A stretch of DNA of 7,123 bases from Oscillospiraceae bacterium. GTDB taxonomy: Bacteria > Bacillota > Clostridia > Oscillospirales > Ruminococcaceae. Within the stretch, counting starts at the first letter, position 1. The number at the start of each line of letters is the position of its first letter. Made by a program: the position numbers and the translations under genes. Positions 1 through 5,487 of this stretch are shown one piece after another. The stretch covers positions 1 to 7,123 of the forward strand of contig JAITFV010000035.1 in assembly GCA_031281115.1 (NCBI GenBank), read 5' to 3'. The notes below the pieces were generated by a model. It searched no databases and was not told the DNA's origin. It worked only from the letters and a program-made list of their open reading frames with translations.

Positions 1-1
1 C

Positions 2-715
2 ATGGAAAAGCACAGCGTTTCGCGCATGATTGGCTCGCCTCCGGGGTACATCGGTTATGATGAGGCGGGGCAATTAACAGAAAAAGTTCGCAGAAAACCT
101 TATTCGGTTATTCTGTTCGACGAAATCGAAAAAGCGCACCCGGATGTCATGAATATTCTCTTGCAAATTCTCGATGAGGGCAAAGTCAACGATGCGCACG
201 GGCGCTCGGTAAACTTCGAGAATACTGTGATTTGCATGACCTCAAACGCAGGCTCAACCGACAAATCCACAGGTGTCGGCTTTGCGAAGACGAGCGGCGA
301 TATCTCCATGGAAAAAGCCATGAAAGCGCTGAAAGACTTTCTGCGTCCCGAGTTTTTGAGCCGCGTGGATGAAGTTGTCGTATTTAAGCCGCTTGACGAA
401 GACAGCTACAGGAAAATCGCCAAGTTAATGCTTGAAGAAATGCGCGAGCCGCTCCGCGAAAAAAACATTGAACTGAATATCGACAGCTCAACATATGATT
501 TTATCGCTAAGAAAGCCTACGGCGGCAAGTATGGTGGGCGCGATATCCGTCGCGTAATCCGCAAAGAACTTGAAGACAAAATCGCAATGCTGATTATCGA
601 AAGCGGCGAAAAAGGACCCGGCGGCATTAATATTTCCTCCGATGGCGAGCGATTTTACGTTGTTTCGCAGGTGCAGGTTGTAATTCCGGCGCAAACTCCT
701 GCAAAAACCGTATGA
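2..715 (+). CDS. clpC: ClpC-like AAA+ unfoldase, C-terminal part (5' truncated)
   Basis: C-terminal half of the second ATPase domain (D2) of a Hsp100/Clp unfoldase, which uses ATP to thread proteins into ClpP. The gene starts before the window; the ATG at 2 is internal. Visible in the 237-residue fragment: the pore-loop region with GYIGYDE (15-21), Walker B VILFDE (36-41), sensor 1 TSNAG (80-84), the arginine finger R121 in FLSRVDE, and a sensor-2 region with R180 in GGRDIRR. The VGF tripeptide (92-94) after sensor 1 matches the ClpP-docking loop of ClpC/ClpA proteins, which the disaggregase ClpB lacks, so I favour a proteolytic partner of ClpP. ClpE or another ClpP-linked class cannot be excluded, because the N-domain and D1 are missing. 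Its stop overlaps the next ATG (ATGA, 712-715), indicating translational coupling to the SDR gene. Confidence 0.92.
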   Translation: MEKHSVSRMIGSPPGYIGYDEAGQLTEKVRRKPYSVILFDEIEKAHPDVMNILLQILDEGKVNDAHGRSVNFENTVICMTSNAGSTDKSTGVGFAKTSGDISMEKAMKALKDFLRPEFLSRVDEVVVFKPLDEDSYRKIAKLMLEEMREPLREKNIELNIDSSTYDFIAKKAYGGKYGGRDIRRVIRKELEDKIAMLIIESGEKGPGGINISSDGERFYVVSQVQVVIPAQTPAKTV

Positions 716-1335
716 GAGCCTTAATTACAGGCGGTTCCGGCGCAATCGGGAAAGCATTAGTGCGGGAATTCAGTTCGGACTACGAAGTAATATTTACGTA
801 TTTAAACAATATTGAAGCGGGCGGCATAAGGTGCGACATCACTGACCGCGCAGCTGTTTTTAAACTTATAAATGAATACCCGCATTTTGATTTGTTAATC
901 AATAACGCGGGTATTTCCGATATAAAATTATTCACAGATATAACTATTGACGAGTGGAACCGAATGCTTGCCGTGAACTTAACAGGCGCATTTAACGTTA
1001 CACAGGCTGTTCTGCCTGCAATGATTCGCCGCAAGAGCGGTGTTATTGTCAATGTTTCGTCAATTTGGGGCGAAATCGGCGCGTCCTGCGAAGTGCATTA
1101 CAGCGCAGCGAAAGCGGGGCTCATCGGTTTTTCAAAAGCGCTCGCAAAAGAAGTTGAGCCGTCGGGGGTCCGTGTGTGTTACATTGCGCCCGGCGCGGTT
1201 GAAAGCCCGATGAACAACGGATTCACAAAAAAAGAACTGCTTGCCGCCTGCCCGGACGGCAAGGTTCTCATGCCCGAAGAAGTCGCAAAAGAAGTGCGGC
1301 AAATAATTACTTGTCAAAGGAGTTCGAGAATATGA
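712..1335 (+). CDS. Short-chain dehydrogenase/reductase (SDR), YmfI/FabG-like, short C-terminus
   Basis: Classical SDR, an NAD(P)(H)-dependent oxidoreductase of the cytoplasm. Seen: cofactor-binding TGGSGAIG (6-13), NNAG (64-67), and the catalytic tetrad N89, S117, Y130, K134, with PG (160-161) after the active site. The SSIWG...GASCEV...Y block around the active site resembles, from memory, the YmfI type (EF-P 5-aminopentanone reductase) more than housekeeping FabG; this is an inference, and FabG-like activity stays possible. At 207 residues it is about 30-40 shorter than usual. The expected end (a FLASD...ITGQ...VDGG segment forming the last strand) is absent, and no other frame supplies it. 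The start is the ATG in the ATGA overlap with the Clp gene, and the stop overlaps the next ATG in the same way. Whether the protein is still active is uncertain. Confidence 0.88.
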   Translation: MRALITGGSGAIGKALVREFSSDYEVIFTYLNNIEAGGIRCDITDRAAVFKLINEYPHFDLLINNAGISDIKLFTDITIDEWNRMLAVNLTGAFNVTQAVLPAMIRRKSGVIVNVSSIWGEIGASCEVHYSAAKAGLIGFSKALAKEVEPSGVRVCYIAPGAVESPMNNGFTKKELLAACPDGKVLMPEEVAKEVRQIITCQRSSRI

Positions 1336-1874
1336 ACAAAACATTAGCTATTGTTGGTGCGATTGTCGCAGTTCTCGTGTTGGGAACAATAATCATCATC
1401 GTTGCAAGAAGCGGCGGAGAAGAAGACACGCTCCCGACAAACGCAGCCATACCGATAACAACTACTACAACTGCTACAACTACTACATCTGCAACAACCA
1501 CACCGCCGATTACAACAACGACTGCCGAAACAACAACTACACCCGAAATCACAACTACGCCACCCGAAGTCACCACTACGCCGCCCGAAGTTACGACAGT
1601 ACCGCCTGTAGTCACGACAGTACCGCCTGCAGCTACGACAACTACAGCCGCGCCGTCGCCCTCTACTCCCGCTACGACACAGCAAGTCCCGGCAGGGAAT
1701 AGACCGGCTGATGCGCAAGGGTTTGATGAAAGCATAGGTGGGTGGTATAAGATAGAGAATGGTAATAAATTTGTATGGATTGATAATATTGGTTGGATAC
1801 AAGATGTGGGGGGCGGCGTAACCACTTACGCTCCTGTTGAAGTTGACCCAAGCAAAACTCTACAAGGTGGATAA
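1332..1874 (+). CDS. Membrane-anchored or secreted Thr/Pro-rich protein, unknown function
   Basis: I do not recognise a family. The 180-residue product has one hydrophobic segment (about residues 5-25) directly at the N-terminus, a signal anchor or signal peptide, followed by RSGGEED. Residues 42-118 are a low-complexity Thr/Pro linker with a degenerate 7-residue repeat (PPEVTTT). The tail (about 124-180) is Gly/aromatic-rich, with GGWYKIENGNKFVWIDNIGW, and could be a small surface module. The likely location is outside the membrane, with the Thr/Pro stretch as a cell-wall-spanning or glycosylated spacer; this is inference. ATG 1332 is chosen over the in-frame TTG at 1311 because AAAGGAG (1316-1322) lies 9 bases before it and it overlaps the SDR stop as ATGA. 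No LPxTG motif is seen. The tail is more AT-rich than the linker. Confidence 0.75.
   Translation: MNKTLAIVGAIVAVLVLGTIIIIVARSGGEEDTLPTNAAIPITTTTTATTTTSATTTPPITTTTAETTTTPEITTTPPEVTTTPPEVTTVPPVVTTVPPAATTTTAAPSPSTPATTQQVPAGNRPADAQGFDESIGGWYKIENGNKFVWIDNIGWIQDVGGGVTTYAPVEVDPSKTLQGG
1539..1643 (+). repeat. Degenerate 21-bp tandem repeat encoding (P/T)PEVTTT
   Basis: Five 21-bp units, starting at 1539, 1560, 1581, 1602 and 1623, encode TPEITTT, PPEVTTT, PPEVTTV, PPVVTTV and PPAATTT. Unit boundaries follow the reading frame, and many differences are synonymous third-base changes, so selection appears to hold the Thr/Pro spacing rather than the DNA. Such repeats can vary in unit number between strains. 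Confidence 0.75.
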
Positions 1875-1894
1875 AAAACGGAAAATTGGAACAA

Positions 1895-1907
1895 GAGCGT
1901 GACGCTC
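1895..1907 (-). terminator. Possible weak terminator hairpin after the HlyC/CorC gene
   Basis: The gap between the convergent genes (1875-1926) holds a 5-bp hairpin, GAGCG/CGCTC with a 3-base loop. Read on the minus strand it is followed by TTGTTCCAATTTT, a poor U-tract. Read on the plus strand no T-run follows. It is the only candidate terminator here, and a weak one. Confidence 0.25.
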
Positions 1908-1926
1908 CCGACACATCGCAATCAGA

Positions 1927-2877
1927 TTAATTTGCTGTTTTTTTTGTATTGGTTTTTTCGGATTTTCCGGCTTTTTCATGTTTTTCATCCTGCCGTATTG
2001 CCTTGACCCGCGTGATGAAATTATCCTCCGCTTCGGTGACAACAAAAAGTATGTCCTCGTAACTCGTGTTAATCGGCAAATCCGCTTCTTCGGGAATATA
2101 GCCGAGCAAATCCGCAACGAACCCCGCAATCGTGTCGTACTCATGGTCTTCGGGAAGCTCATACCCGAAAAGCTCTAATACGTCCTCGGGGTCGGCTTCG
2201 CCGTCTATTTCATATTTTTCTTTGCCGATTTCGGTGATTTCTGCATCTTCCTCGTCATATTCGTCCTGAATGTTACCCATGACGGCTTCGATTAAATCCT
2301 CAAGCGTCAGGATTCCCGCTGTTCCGCCATACTCGTCGATTACCACCGCCATGCCTGTTTTCTTGGAAGTGAGCATATTAAAAGCGTCGCGGCAGGGGCA
2401 GGATTCGGGGATGAAAATAACCTCGCGCAGAAAATCTTTCAAAGCAAACTCAAGGTGTTTGTCGCCGCCGACAAGGCAGAGCAAATCCTTAACGATAATT
2501 ATACCGATGATTTTATCAATACTGCCCTTGTAAACGGGAATCCGCGAGAAACCCTCGTCAAGCGCGATATAAATAATATCATCAAGCTTTGTTCCCGCCT
2601 CAACACCGACAATGTTGACGCGGTGGGTCATAACGTCACTCACGTTCATTTCATCGAACTCGAAGACGTTTGAAATCATTTCCGCGCTTTCTTCTTCAAT
2701 CGCGCCGCTTTCCTCCCCTGCGTCCACCATGGAGAGAATGTCATCCTCGGTAACGTCGCCGTCGTAATTCTCACCGAGCGTTTTTTTAAGAAGCGCGGTA
2801 AGCAGCCAATTAAGTCCGATTAACGGCGCAAGCAGAATTCTCGCAATTTTTTTAGGTTTTCGGTGGTCGGAGTCCAT
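1927..2877 (-). CDS. HlyC/CorC (TlyC) family CBS-pair protein lacking the full DUF21 membrane domain
   Basis: Member of the CorC/CNNM-related family linked to Mg2+/Co2+ efflux or its control. Domain order in 316 residues: a short basic and hydrophobic helix (about 6-32, ARILLAPLIGLNWLLTALL), an acidic linker (GEESGAIEEESAEMI), a CBS pair (CBS1 around DVMTHR 81-86 and SRIPVYKGS 111-119; CBS2 around 150-207 with VIDEYGGTAGILTLEDL), and a CorC_HlyC domain (about 215-295, EYDTIAGFVADLLGYIP). Many Gram-positive homologues carry an N-terminal three- or four-helix DUF21 channel and run to over 400 residues. Here only what looks like its last helix remains, close to the short CorC/YbeX form. The ATG at 2877 has GAAAGGA (rc 2886-2892) 8 bases upstream. 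It follows tatD after 16 bases, so the two are probably co-transcribed. The Lys/Thr-rich tail (298-316) is unremarkable. Confidence 0.92.
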   Translation of the reverse strand: MDSDHRKPKKIARILLAPLIGLNWLLTALLKKTLGENYDGDVTEDDILSMVDAGEESGAIEEESAEMISNVFEFDEMNVSDVMTHRVNIVGVEAGTKLDDIIYIALDEGFSRIPVYKGSIDKIIGIIIVKDLLCLVGGDKHLEFALKDFLREVIFIPESCPCRDAFNMLTSKKTGMAVVIDEYGGTAGILTLEDLIEAVMGNIQDEYDEEDAEITEIGKEKYEIDGEADPEDVLELFGYELPEDHEYDTIAGFVADLLGYIPEEADLPINTSYEDILFVVTEAEDNFITRVKAIRQDEKHEKAGKSEKTNTKKTAN

Positions 2878-2893
2878 GATTGTGTCCTTTCGT

Positions 2894-3667
2894 TTAATTT
2901 ATCTCAAAAAATCTTGCCGCATTATTATTGCACATTTCTACGGTTTCATCGATGGTTTTATTTTTAATCTGTGCGATTTTCTGCGCTGTATACCACGCCA
3001 TGCCGCTATCGCAGCGTTTGCCGCGGAACGGCGGCGGCGCAAGATACGGGCAGTCGGTTTCAAGCAGCAGCAGTTCATCGGGTACGTTTTTGCAGGCATC
3101 AATTGCACGTTCCGTCTTTTTCTCAAACGCAATCGCCCCTGTAAAGCTGATATAAACTCCCAAATCTGCGAGCTTCTTCGCCGCTTCTCCATCCTCCGAA
3201 AAACAATGACAAACGAACCTCATGCCTTTTTTAGTATACTCGCGAAGAATTTCAAAAGTATCGGGAAAAGCCTCGCGGCTGTGAATAATTACAGGCAGAT
3301 TCAAGCTCTGCGCGAGTTCAAGCTGCTCAAGGAAGATTTTATTCTGCTGTTTTTTATCATATGTACGGAAATATTCCAAGCCGATTTCCCCCAAAGCCTT
3401 GACTTTAGCGGATTCGGTTAATTTTTCGAGCGTTTTCAGATAATCTGGCGGCAGATTATTTACGTCCTGCGGGTGGATTCCGACAGCTGCGTAAACATTT
3501 TCGTACTTTTTCGCGAGAGCAACGGCTTTCCTGCTTCTTTCGAGTGTACAGCCCACAGCGATAAAGCCCGCGACGTTTTCCGAAAGCAGGCGTGAAATCA
3601 ACTCATCACGGTCATTGTTGTAAGCGCGGTCGTCGTAATGCGTGTGTGTGTCAAATAATTTAATCAT
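2894..3667 (-). CDS. tatD: TatD-family metal-dependent hydrolase / DNase
   Basis: TIM-barrel amidohydrolase-type enzyme; family members show metal-dependent 3'-5' exonuclease activity on DNA/RNA. At 257 residues the length is standard. The metal-site residues are all visible: H8 and H10 (DTHTH), E94 (GEIGLEY), H129 (VIIHSRE), H154 (FVCHCFS) and D205 (ETDCPYL). Two local variations: GEIGLEY carries Glu98 where Asp is usual, and the common RNEP block reads RGKRCDSG (215-222). The start is fixed because the metal HxH must lie near the N-terminus and nothing usable lies upstream. The 12 bases before the ATG are TTATAATTTAAA, with no Shine-Dalgarno; the promoter -10 box occupies this space, so translation is probably leaderless. 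First gene of a two-gene minus-strand unit with the HlyC/CorC gene. Confidence 0.95.
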   Translation of the reverse strand: MIKLFDTHTHYDDRAYNNDRDELISRLLSENVAGFIAVGCTLERSRKAVALAKKYENVYAAVGIHPQDVNNLPPDYLKTLEKLTESAKVKALGEIGLEYFRTYDKKQQNKIFLEQLELAQSLNLPVIIHSREAFPDTFEILREYTKKGMRFVCHCFSEDGEAAKKLADLGVYISFTGAIAFEKKTERAIDACKNVPDELLLLETDCPYLAPPPFRGKRCDSGMAWYTAQKIAQIKNKTIDETVEMCNNNAARFFEIN

Positions 3668-3702
3668 TTTTAAATTATAACATGGATTTGTTGCTTAGTC
3701 AA
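3667..3702 (-). promoter_or_regulatory. SigA-type promoter of tatD, predicted leaderless start
   Basis: On the minus strand, -35 TTGACT (3702-3697), a 17-base spacer and -10 TATAAT (3679-3674), the latter preceded by TG one base upstream (extended -10). Normal spacing puts +1 at 3667, the A of the tatD start codon. All elements are close to consensus. Confidence 0.82.
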
Positions 3703-3703
3703 C

Positions 3704-3739
3704 TTGACTTTATAACTTTAGTGTGTTAATATAAACAAA
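3704..3739 (+). promoter_or_regulatory. SigA-type promoter of the yerC-methyltransferase unit
   Basis: -35 TTGACT (3704-3709), 17-base spacer, -10 TAATAT (3727-3732) with an upstream TG (3724-3725, extended -10); +1 is expected near 3739, giving a leader of about 125 bases before yerC. A second, weaker option is TTGTTG (3688-3693) with TATAAC (3711-3716). The -35 box abuts that of tatD: AGTCAA-C-TTGACT (3697-3709) is a perfect palindrome serving both directions. Confidence 0.65.
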
Positions 3740-3772
3740 GAAAGTGTATATAGCGGAAGTTCAAAAGGTGAA

Positions 3773-3863
3773 ACAAAATACAACCGAAGCAGGGAAAACG
3801 TTGTTTTGCTTCATTTTTAAACGGAGCTGCTCTCTGTTGGTGAAGAAAGGACTTAATGAAAAT
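3773..3863 (+). repeat. Leader repeat element, copy A (before yerC)
   Basis: First of three copies of a leader element. Blocks shared with the two copies before glmU: ACAAAATACAACCGAA (3773-3788), then GGGAAAA, GTTTT, and an invariant end block beginning GGTGAAGAAAGGACTTAAT (3839-3857). Copy A carries about 20 extra bases in the middle (roughly 3811-3838) that form a small hairpin, CGGAG/CTCTG (3822-3826/3832-3836). The end block supplies the yerC ribosome-binding site, and the start codon follows GGA after 12 bases, exactly as at glmU. Confidence 0.85.
3786..3818 (+). terminator. Terminator-like hairpin in the yerC leader (possible attenuator)
   Basis: Stem GAAGC (3786-3790) with GCTTC (3808-3812), an AGGG bulge, an inner stem AAAAC (3795-3799) with GTTTT (3803-3807), a GTT loop, then ATTTTT (3813-3818). 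The form is that of a Rho-independent terminator, but it lies between promoter and gene, suggesting premature termination control. The stem is A/T-rich and bulged, so its strength is uncertain. Confidence 0.4.
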
Positions 3864-4157
3864 ATGAACAAAAAATTACAGGACGAGAATATAGATTTTT
3901 TATTCAAAGCGGTATTAAAACTCGAAAATGTTGAAGAGTGCTATAACTTTTTCGAGGATATTTGCACGGTTCAGGAGCTTAAATCCATCGCGCAGAGGCT
4001 TACGGTCGCAAAGCTGCTGACCGAGAAGCACGTCTACAACCATATCGTGAAGGAAACCGGCGCGAGCACGGCAACCATCAGCCGCGTCAATCGTACACTC
4101 GGCTACGGCAACGACGGTTACAATCTTATTCTTGAGCGGCTTTCCGGGGAATCATGA
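3864..4157 (+). CDS. yerC: YerC/YecD family TrpR-like DNA-binding protein
   Basis: Small all-helical regulator of the TrpR-homologue family found across Firmicutes. The 97-residue length fits the family (about 100). Typical blocks: VEECYNFFEDICT (23-35), QELKSIAQRLTVAKLL (37-52), then the helix-turn-helix with KETGASTATISRVNRTLGYG (63-82). Targets are not known from sequence; the tryptophan-binding function of true TrpR should not be assumed. ATG 3864 is chosen because homologous sequence begins just after it and AAGAAAGGA lies upstream. An in-frame extension back to GTG 3744 exists but reads through the repeated leader element and is not credible as protein. The stop overlaps the methyltransferase ATG (ATGA, 4154-4157). 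Confidence 0.93.
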   Translation: MNKKLQDENIDFLFKAVLKLENVEECYNFFEDICTVQELKSIAQRLTVAKLLTEKHVYNHIVKETGASTATISRVNRTLGYGNDGYNLILERLSGES

Positions 4158-4894
4158 ATTACAATAATTTCGCGGCATTCTATGATAGGCTGCAAGAAGC
4201 TGATTATGACGAAATCGGCAGATACTACTGCTCGCGCTTGCGCGCTAATAATATAAACGGCGGAATCCTGCTTGATTTAGCATGCGGAACAGGTACGCTT
4301 TCGCGGTACTTCGCAGATTTAGACTACGATGTTATCGGCGCGGATATATCCTCCGAGATGCTGTCGATTGCGGCAAAAAAGCCTCATGAACGGATTCAAT
4401 ACTTGTGCCAGGACATGACCGAGCTTGACCTCTACGGGACTGTTGACTGCTGTATCTGCGTTTTAGACGGGCTTAATCACCTGCCGGACCTTATAACTTT
4501 GCGGCAGGTTTTTTCCCGCGTTTCGCTATTCATGAACAGCGGCGGCGTGTTCGCTTTCGACATGAACACTCTTTACAAGCACGAAAAGTTGCTCGCCGGG
4601 AATACTTTTGTTTATGACCTTGAGGACCTGTACTGCGTGTGGCGGAACTCGGACTGCGAGGGCGGCAGAGTTGAAATGACGCTTGATGTTTTCTCAAAAC
4701 ATCATGACGTATGGCAGCGTTCTGTCAAAACGCTTTCGGAAACAGCATACCCGCTTGAAGAAATAACAAAAATACTTGAGGAAACAGGCTTCGGGAACAT
4801 TAAAGTTTTCGACTGGCTTTCGGAAGAATCCGCAAATGAGCTTAGTGAAAAAGCGGTATTTACTGCGGTTAAAGATAAAATTATAATCAATTAA
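4154..4894 (+). CDS. Class I SAM-dependent methyltransferase (YqeM-like)
   Basis: Cytoplasmic Rossmann-fold methyltransferase of 246 residues; substrate not identifiable. Seen: N-terminal FAAFYDRL (6-13), motif I LLDLACGTGTLS (39-50), D64 in VIGADISSEML (the acidic residue expected to hold the SAM ribose), QDMTELDL (86-93) for the adenine-side loop, LDGLNHL (104-110) resembling the CDSLNYL block of YqeM-like proteins, and FAFDMNT (133-139). A C-terminal half of mixed strands (about 150-245) likely forms the substrate cap. It begins inside the yerC stop codon, so the two are translationally coupled, and no separate promoter is visible. Its last 8 bases overlap the 3' end of the opposite-strand small gene. 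Confidence 0.9.
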   Translation: MNYNNFAAFYDRLQEADYDEIGRYYCSRLRANNINGGILLDLACGTGTLSRYFADLDYDVIGADISSEMLSIAAKKPHERIQYLCQDMTELDLYGTVDCCICVLDGLNHLPDLITLRQVFSRVSLFMNSGGVFAFDMNTLYKHEKLLAGNTFVYDLEDLYCVWRNSDCEGGRVEMTLDVFSKHHDVWQRSVKTLSETAYPLEEITKILEETGFGNIKVFDWLSEESANELSEKAVFTAVKDKIIIN

Positions 4895-5132
4895 AAGCTT
4901 CAATCACGAGCATTATGCTCGCGCAGAAACCCTTTTTGAAACTCTCACATGATGAATATTCCTCCTTTTCTTCGCATACGTTAATAAACTTATTAAACAG
5001 CACGTTTTGTTCATTGTTGAGTTTTTTAAGCAATTTTGCCTGCAGGTCGTCTTTAATCTCTGTAAGTTCTTCGCTTTCTTTAATGCCATCGCGATAGACA
5101 TTGTAAATTTCGTTAAGTACGTGTTTTTCCAT
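4887..5132 (-). CDS. Small acidic helical protein, unknown function (DUF6809-like)
   Basis: 81 residues, mostly predicted helix, rich in Glu/Lys, with no membrane segment and three Cys (53, 62, 70). The shape (Asn-Glu-Ile-Tyr near the start, EQ..LF.KF in the middle, F..GF..SIMLVIE at the end) recalls small hypothetical proteins of Firmicutes mobile elements such as DUF6809; this is from memory and unconfirmed. ATG 5132 is chosen because GAAAGGA (rc 5142-5148) lies 9 bases upstream; an upstream TTG at 5150 would put that site inside the gene. It has an excellent promoter with operator-like palindromes and faces away from a Cro/C1-type repressor, so it is probably the repressor's main target. 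Its stop lies inside the methyltransferase gene end. Confidence 0.7.
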   Translation of the reverse strand: MEKHVLNEIYNVYRDGIKESEELTEIKDDLQAKLLKKLNNEQNVLFNKFINVCEEKEEYSSCESFKKGFCASIMLVIEAFN

Positions 5133-5154
5133 AGTGATTGTTCCTTTCAAATTT

Positions 5155-5173
5155 CAAGACTTTAAATGTCTGT
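5155..5173. promoter_or_regulatory. Second operator-like site (O2) over the small-gene start point
   Basis: CAAGACTTTAAATGTCTGT matches the perfect site O1 at 14 of 19 positions and keeps the AGAC...GTCT arms (5157-5160/5168-5171). Centre at 5164, 29 bases from the O1 centre. It covers the predicted minus-strand +1 (about 5171), where a bound protein would block transcription. Confidence 0.6.
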
Positions 5174-5206
5174 TTTTATTATACAAGACCTTTAAGGTCT
5201 TGTCAA
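5171..5206 (-). promoter_or_regulatory. Consensus SigA promoter of the small gene
   Basis: Minus strand: -35 TTGACA (5206-5201), a spacer of exactly 17 bases, -10 TATAAT (5183-5178); both hexamers are perfect consensus. +1 is expected near 5171. A promoter this strong normally needs control, and the spacer is filled by the palindrome O1. Confidence 0.88.
5183..5203. promoter_or_regulatory. Perfect palindromic operator (O1) inside the promoter spacer
   Basis: Arms ACAAGACCTT and AAGGTCTTGT around a single central T (5193): a perfect 10-bp inverted repeat that fills the -35/-10 spacer of the minus-strand promoter and touches both boxes. It ends 13 bases before the repressor start codon, so it would also cover the repressor's own leader or start point. 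The likely binder is the adjacent Cro/C1-type protein (inference). Confidence 0.8.
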
Positions 5207-5215
5207 GGGGTTTTT

Positions 5216-5452
5216 ATGAAAAATTTTCAAGAAAGATTGAAAATATTAAGAAAAGAAAAAAAACAATATCAAAAAGATATTGCAGAAATTTTGAATATTA
5301 CCGAAAGGCAATATAATCGTTATGAAACAGGCAGAACAGATTTGCCAATGTCTAAGTTGATTTTTCTTGCCGATTTTTTCGATGTATCGCTTGATTATCT
5401 TGTCGGCAGGTGCGATAATCCCAACTCGCATAAATATAGCAATTCCATATGA
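5216..5452 (+). CDS. Cro/C1-type (XRE) helix-turn-helix transcriptional regulator
   Basis: 78-residue single-domain repressor. The helix-turn-helix covers about residues 19-40 (QKDIAEILNITERQYNRYE), followed by LADFFDVSLDYLVGR (51-65), the usual end of this domain in clostridial phage-like regulators. There is no C-terminal ligand or protease domain, so control would be by DNA binding and dimerisation alone. ATG 5216 is chosen because AAGGGG (5205-5210) lies 5 bases upstream; an in-frame ATG at 5138 would read through the operators. Its coding sequence, rich in AAA/AAT/ATT codons, is strikingly more AT-rich than the flanking hslO and methyltransferase genes, pointing to recent acquisition. 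A weak plus-strand -10 (TATTAT, 5177-5182) overlaps the divergent promoter. Likely represses the opposite-strand gene and itself. Confidence 0.92.
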   Translation: MKNFQERLKILRKEKKQYQKDIAEILNITERQYNRYETGRTDLPMSKLIFLADFFDVSLDYLVGRCDNPNSHKYSNSI

Positions 5453-5462
5453 AATGTGGAAT
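5442..5462 (+). other. 9-bp hairpin over the end of the XRE gene
   Basis: ATTCCATAT (5442-5450), loop GAA, ATGTGGAAT (5454-5462), all nine positions paired with one G-U, extendable by two more pairs after a mismatch. It spans the stop codon and has no T-run behind it, so it may protect the mRNA 3' end or act as an imperfect terminator. Confidence 0.45.
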
Positions 5463-5487
5463 CGCTGTCTGCCGCTATTGGGGCGAG

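Noticed and set aside
1311..1331. TTG start for the Thr/Pro protein
   Set aside because: AAAGGAG falls after this codon and fits ATG 1332, which also forms the ATGA overlap.
1250..1335. Frameshift hiding the SDR C-terminus
   Set aside because: The other two frames in 1290-1400 do not encode the expected ITGQ/DGG end, so the shortness is not a simple frameshift.
1307..1825. Long minus-strand reading frames opposite the Thr/Pro gene
   Set aside because: They are Val/Gly- or Arg/Cys/Ser-rich mirrors of the ACN-rich repeat codons with no plausible start site; shadows.
1427..1914. 12-mer ACGCTCCCGACA present at about 1428 and 1903
   Set aside because: Flanks do not match and the length is compatible with chance.
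2876..3421. Plus-strand reading frame opposite tatD (181 codons)
   Set aside because: It is antisense to a well-supported tatD with all metal ligands, and its composition is typical of a shadow frame.
3744..3863. N-terminal extension of YerC from GTG 3744
   Set aside because: The added residues come from the repeated leader element, whose copies elsewhere are non-genic; YerC homology and the ribosome-binding site both point to ATG 3864.
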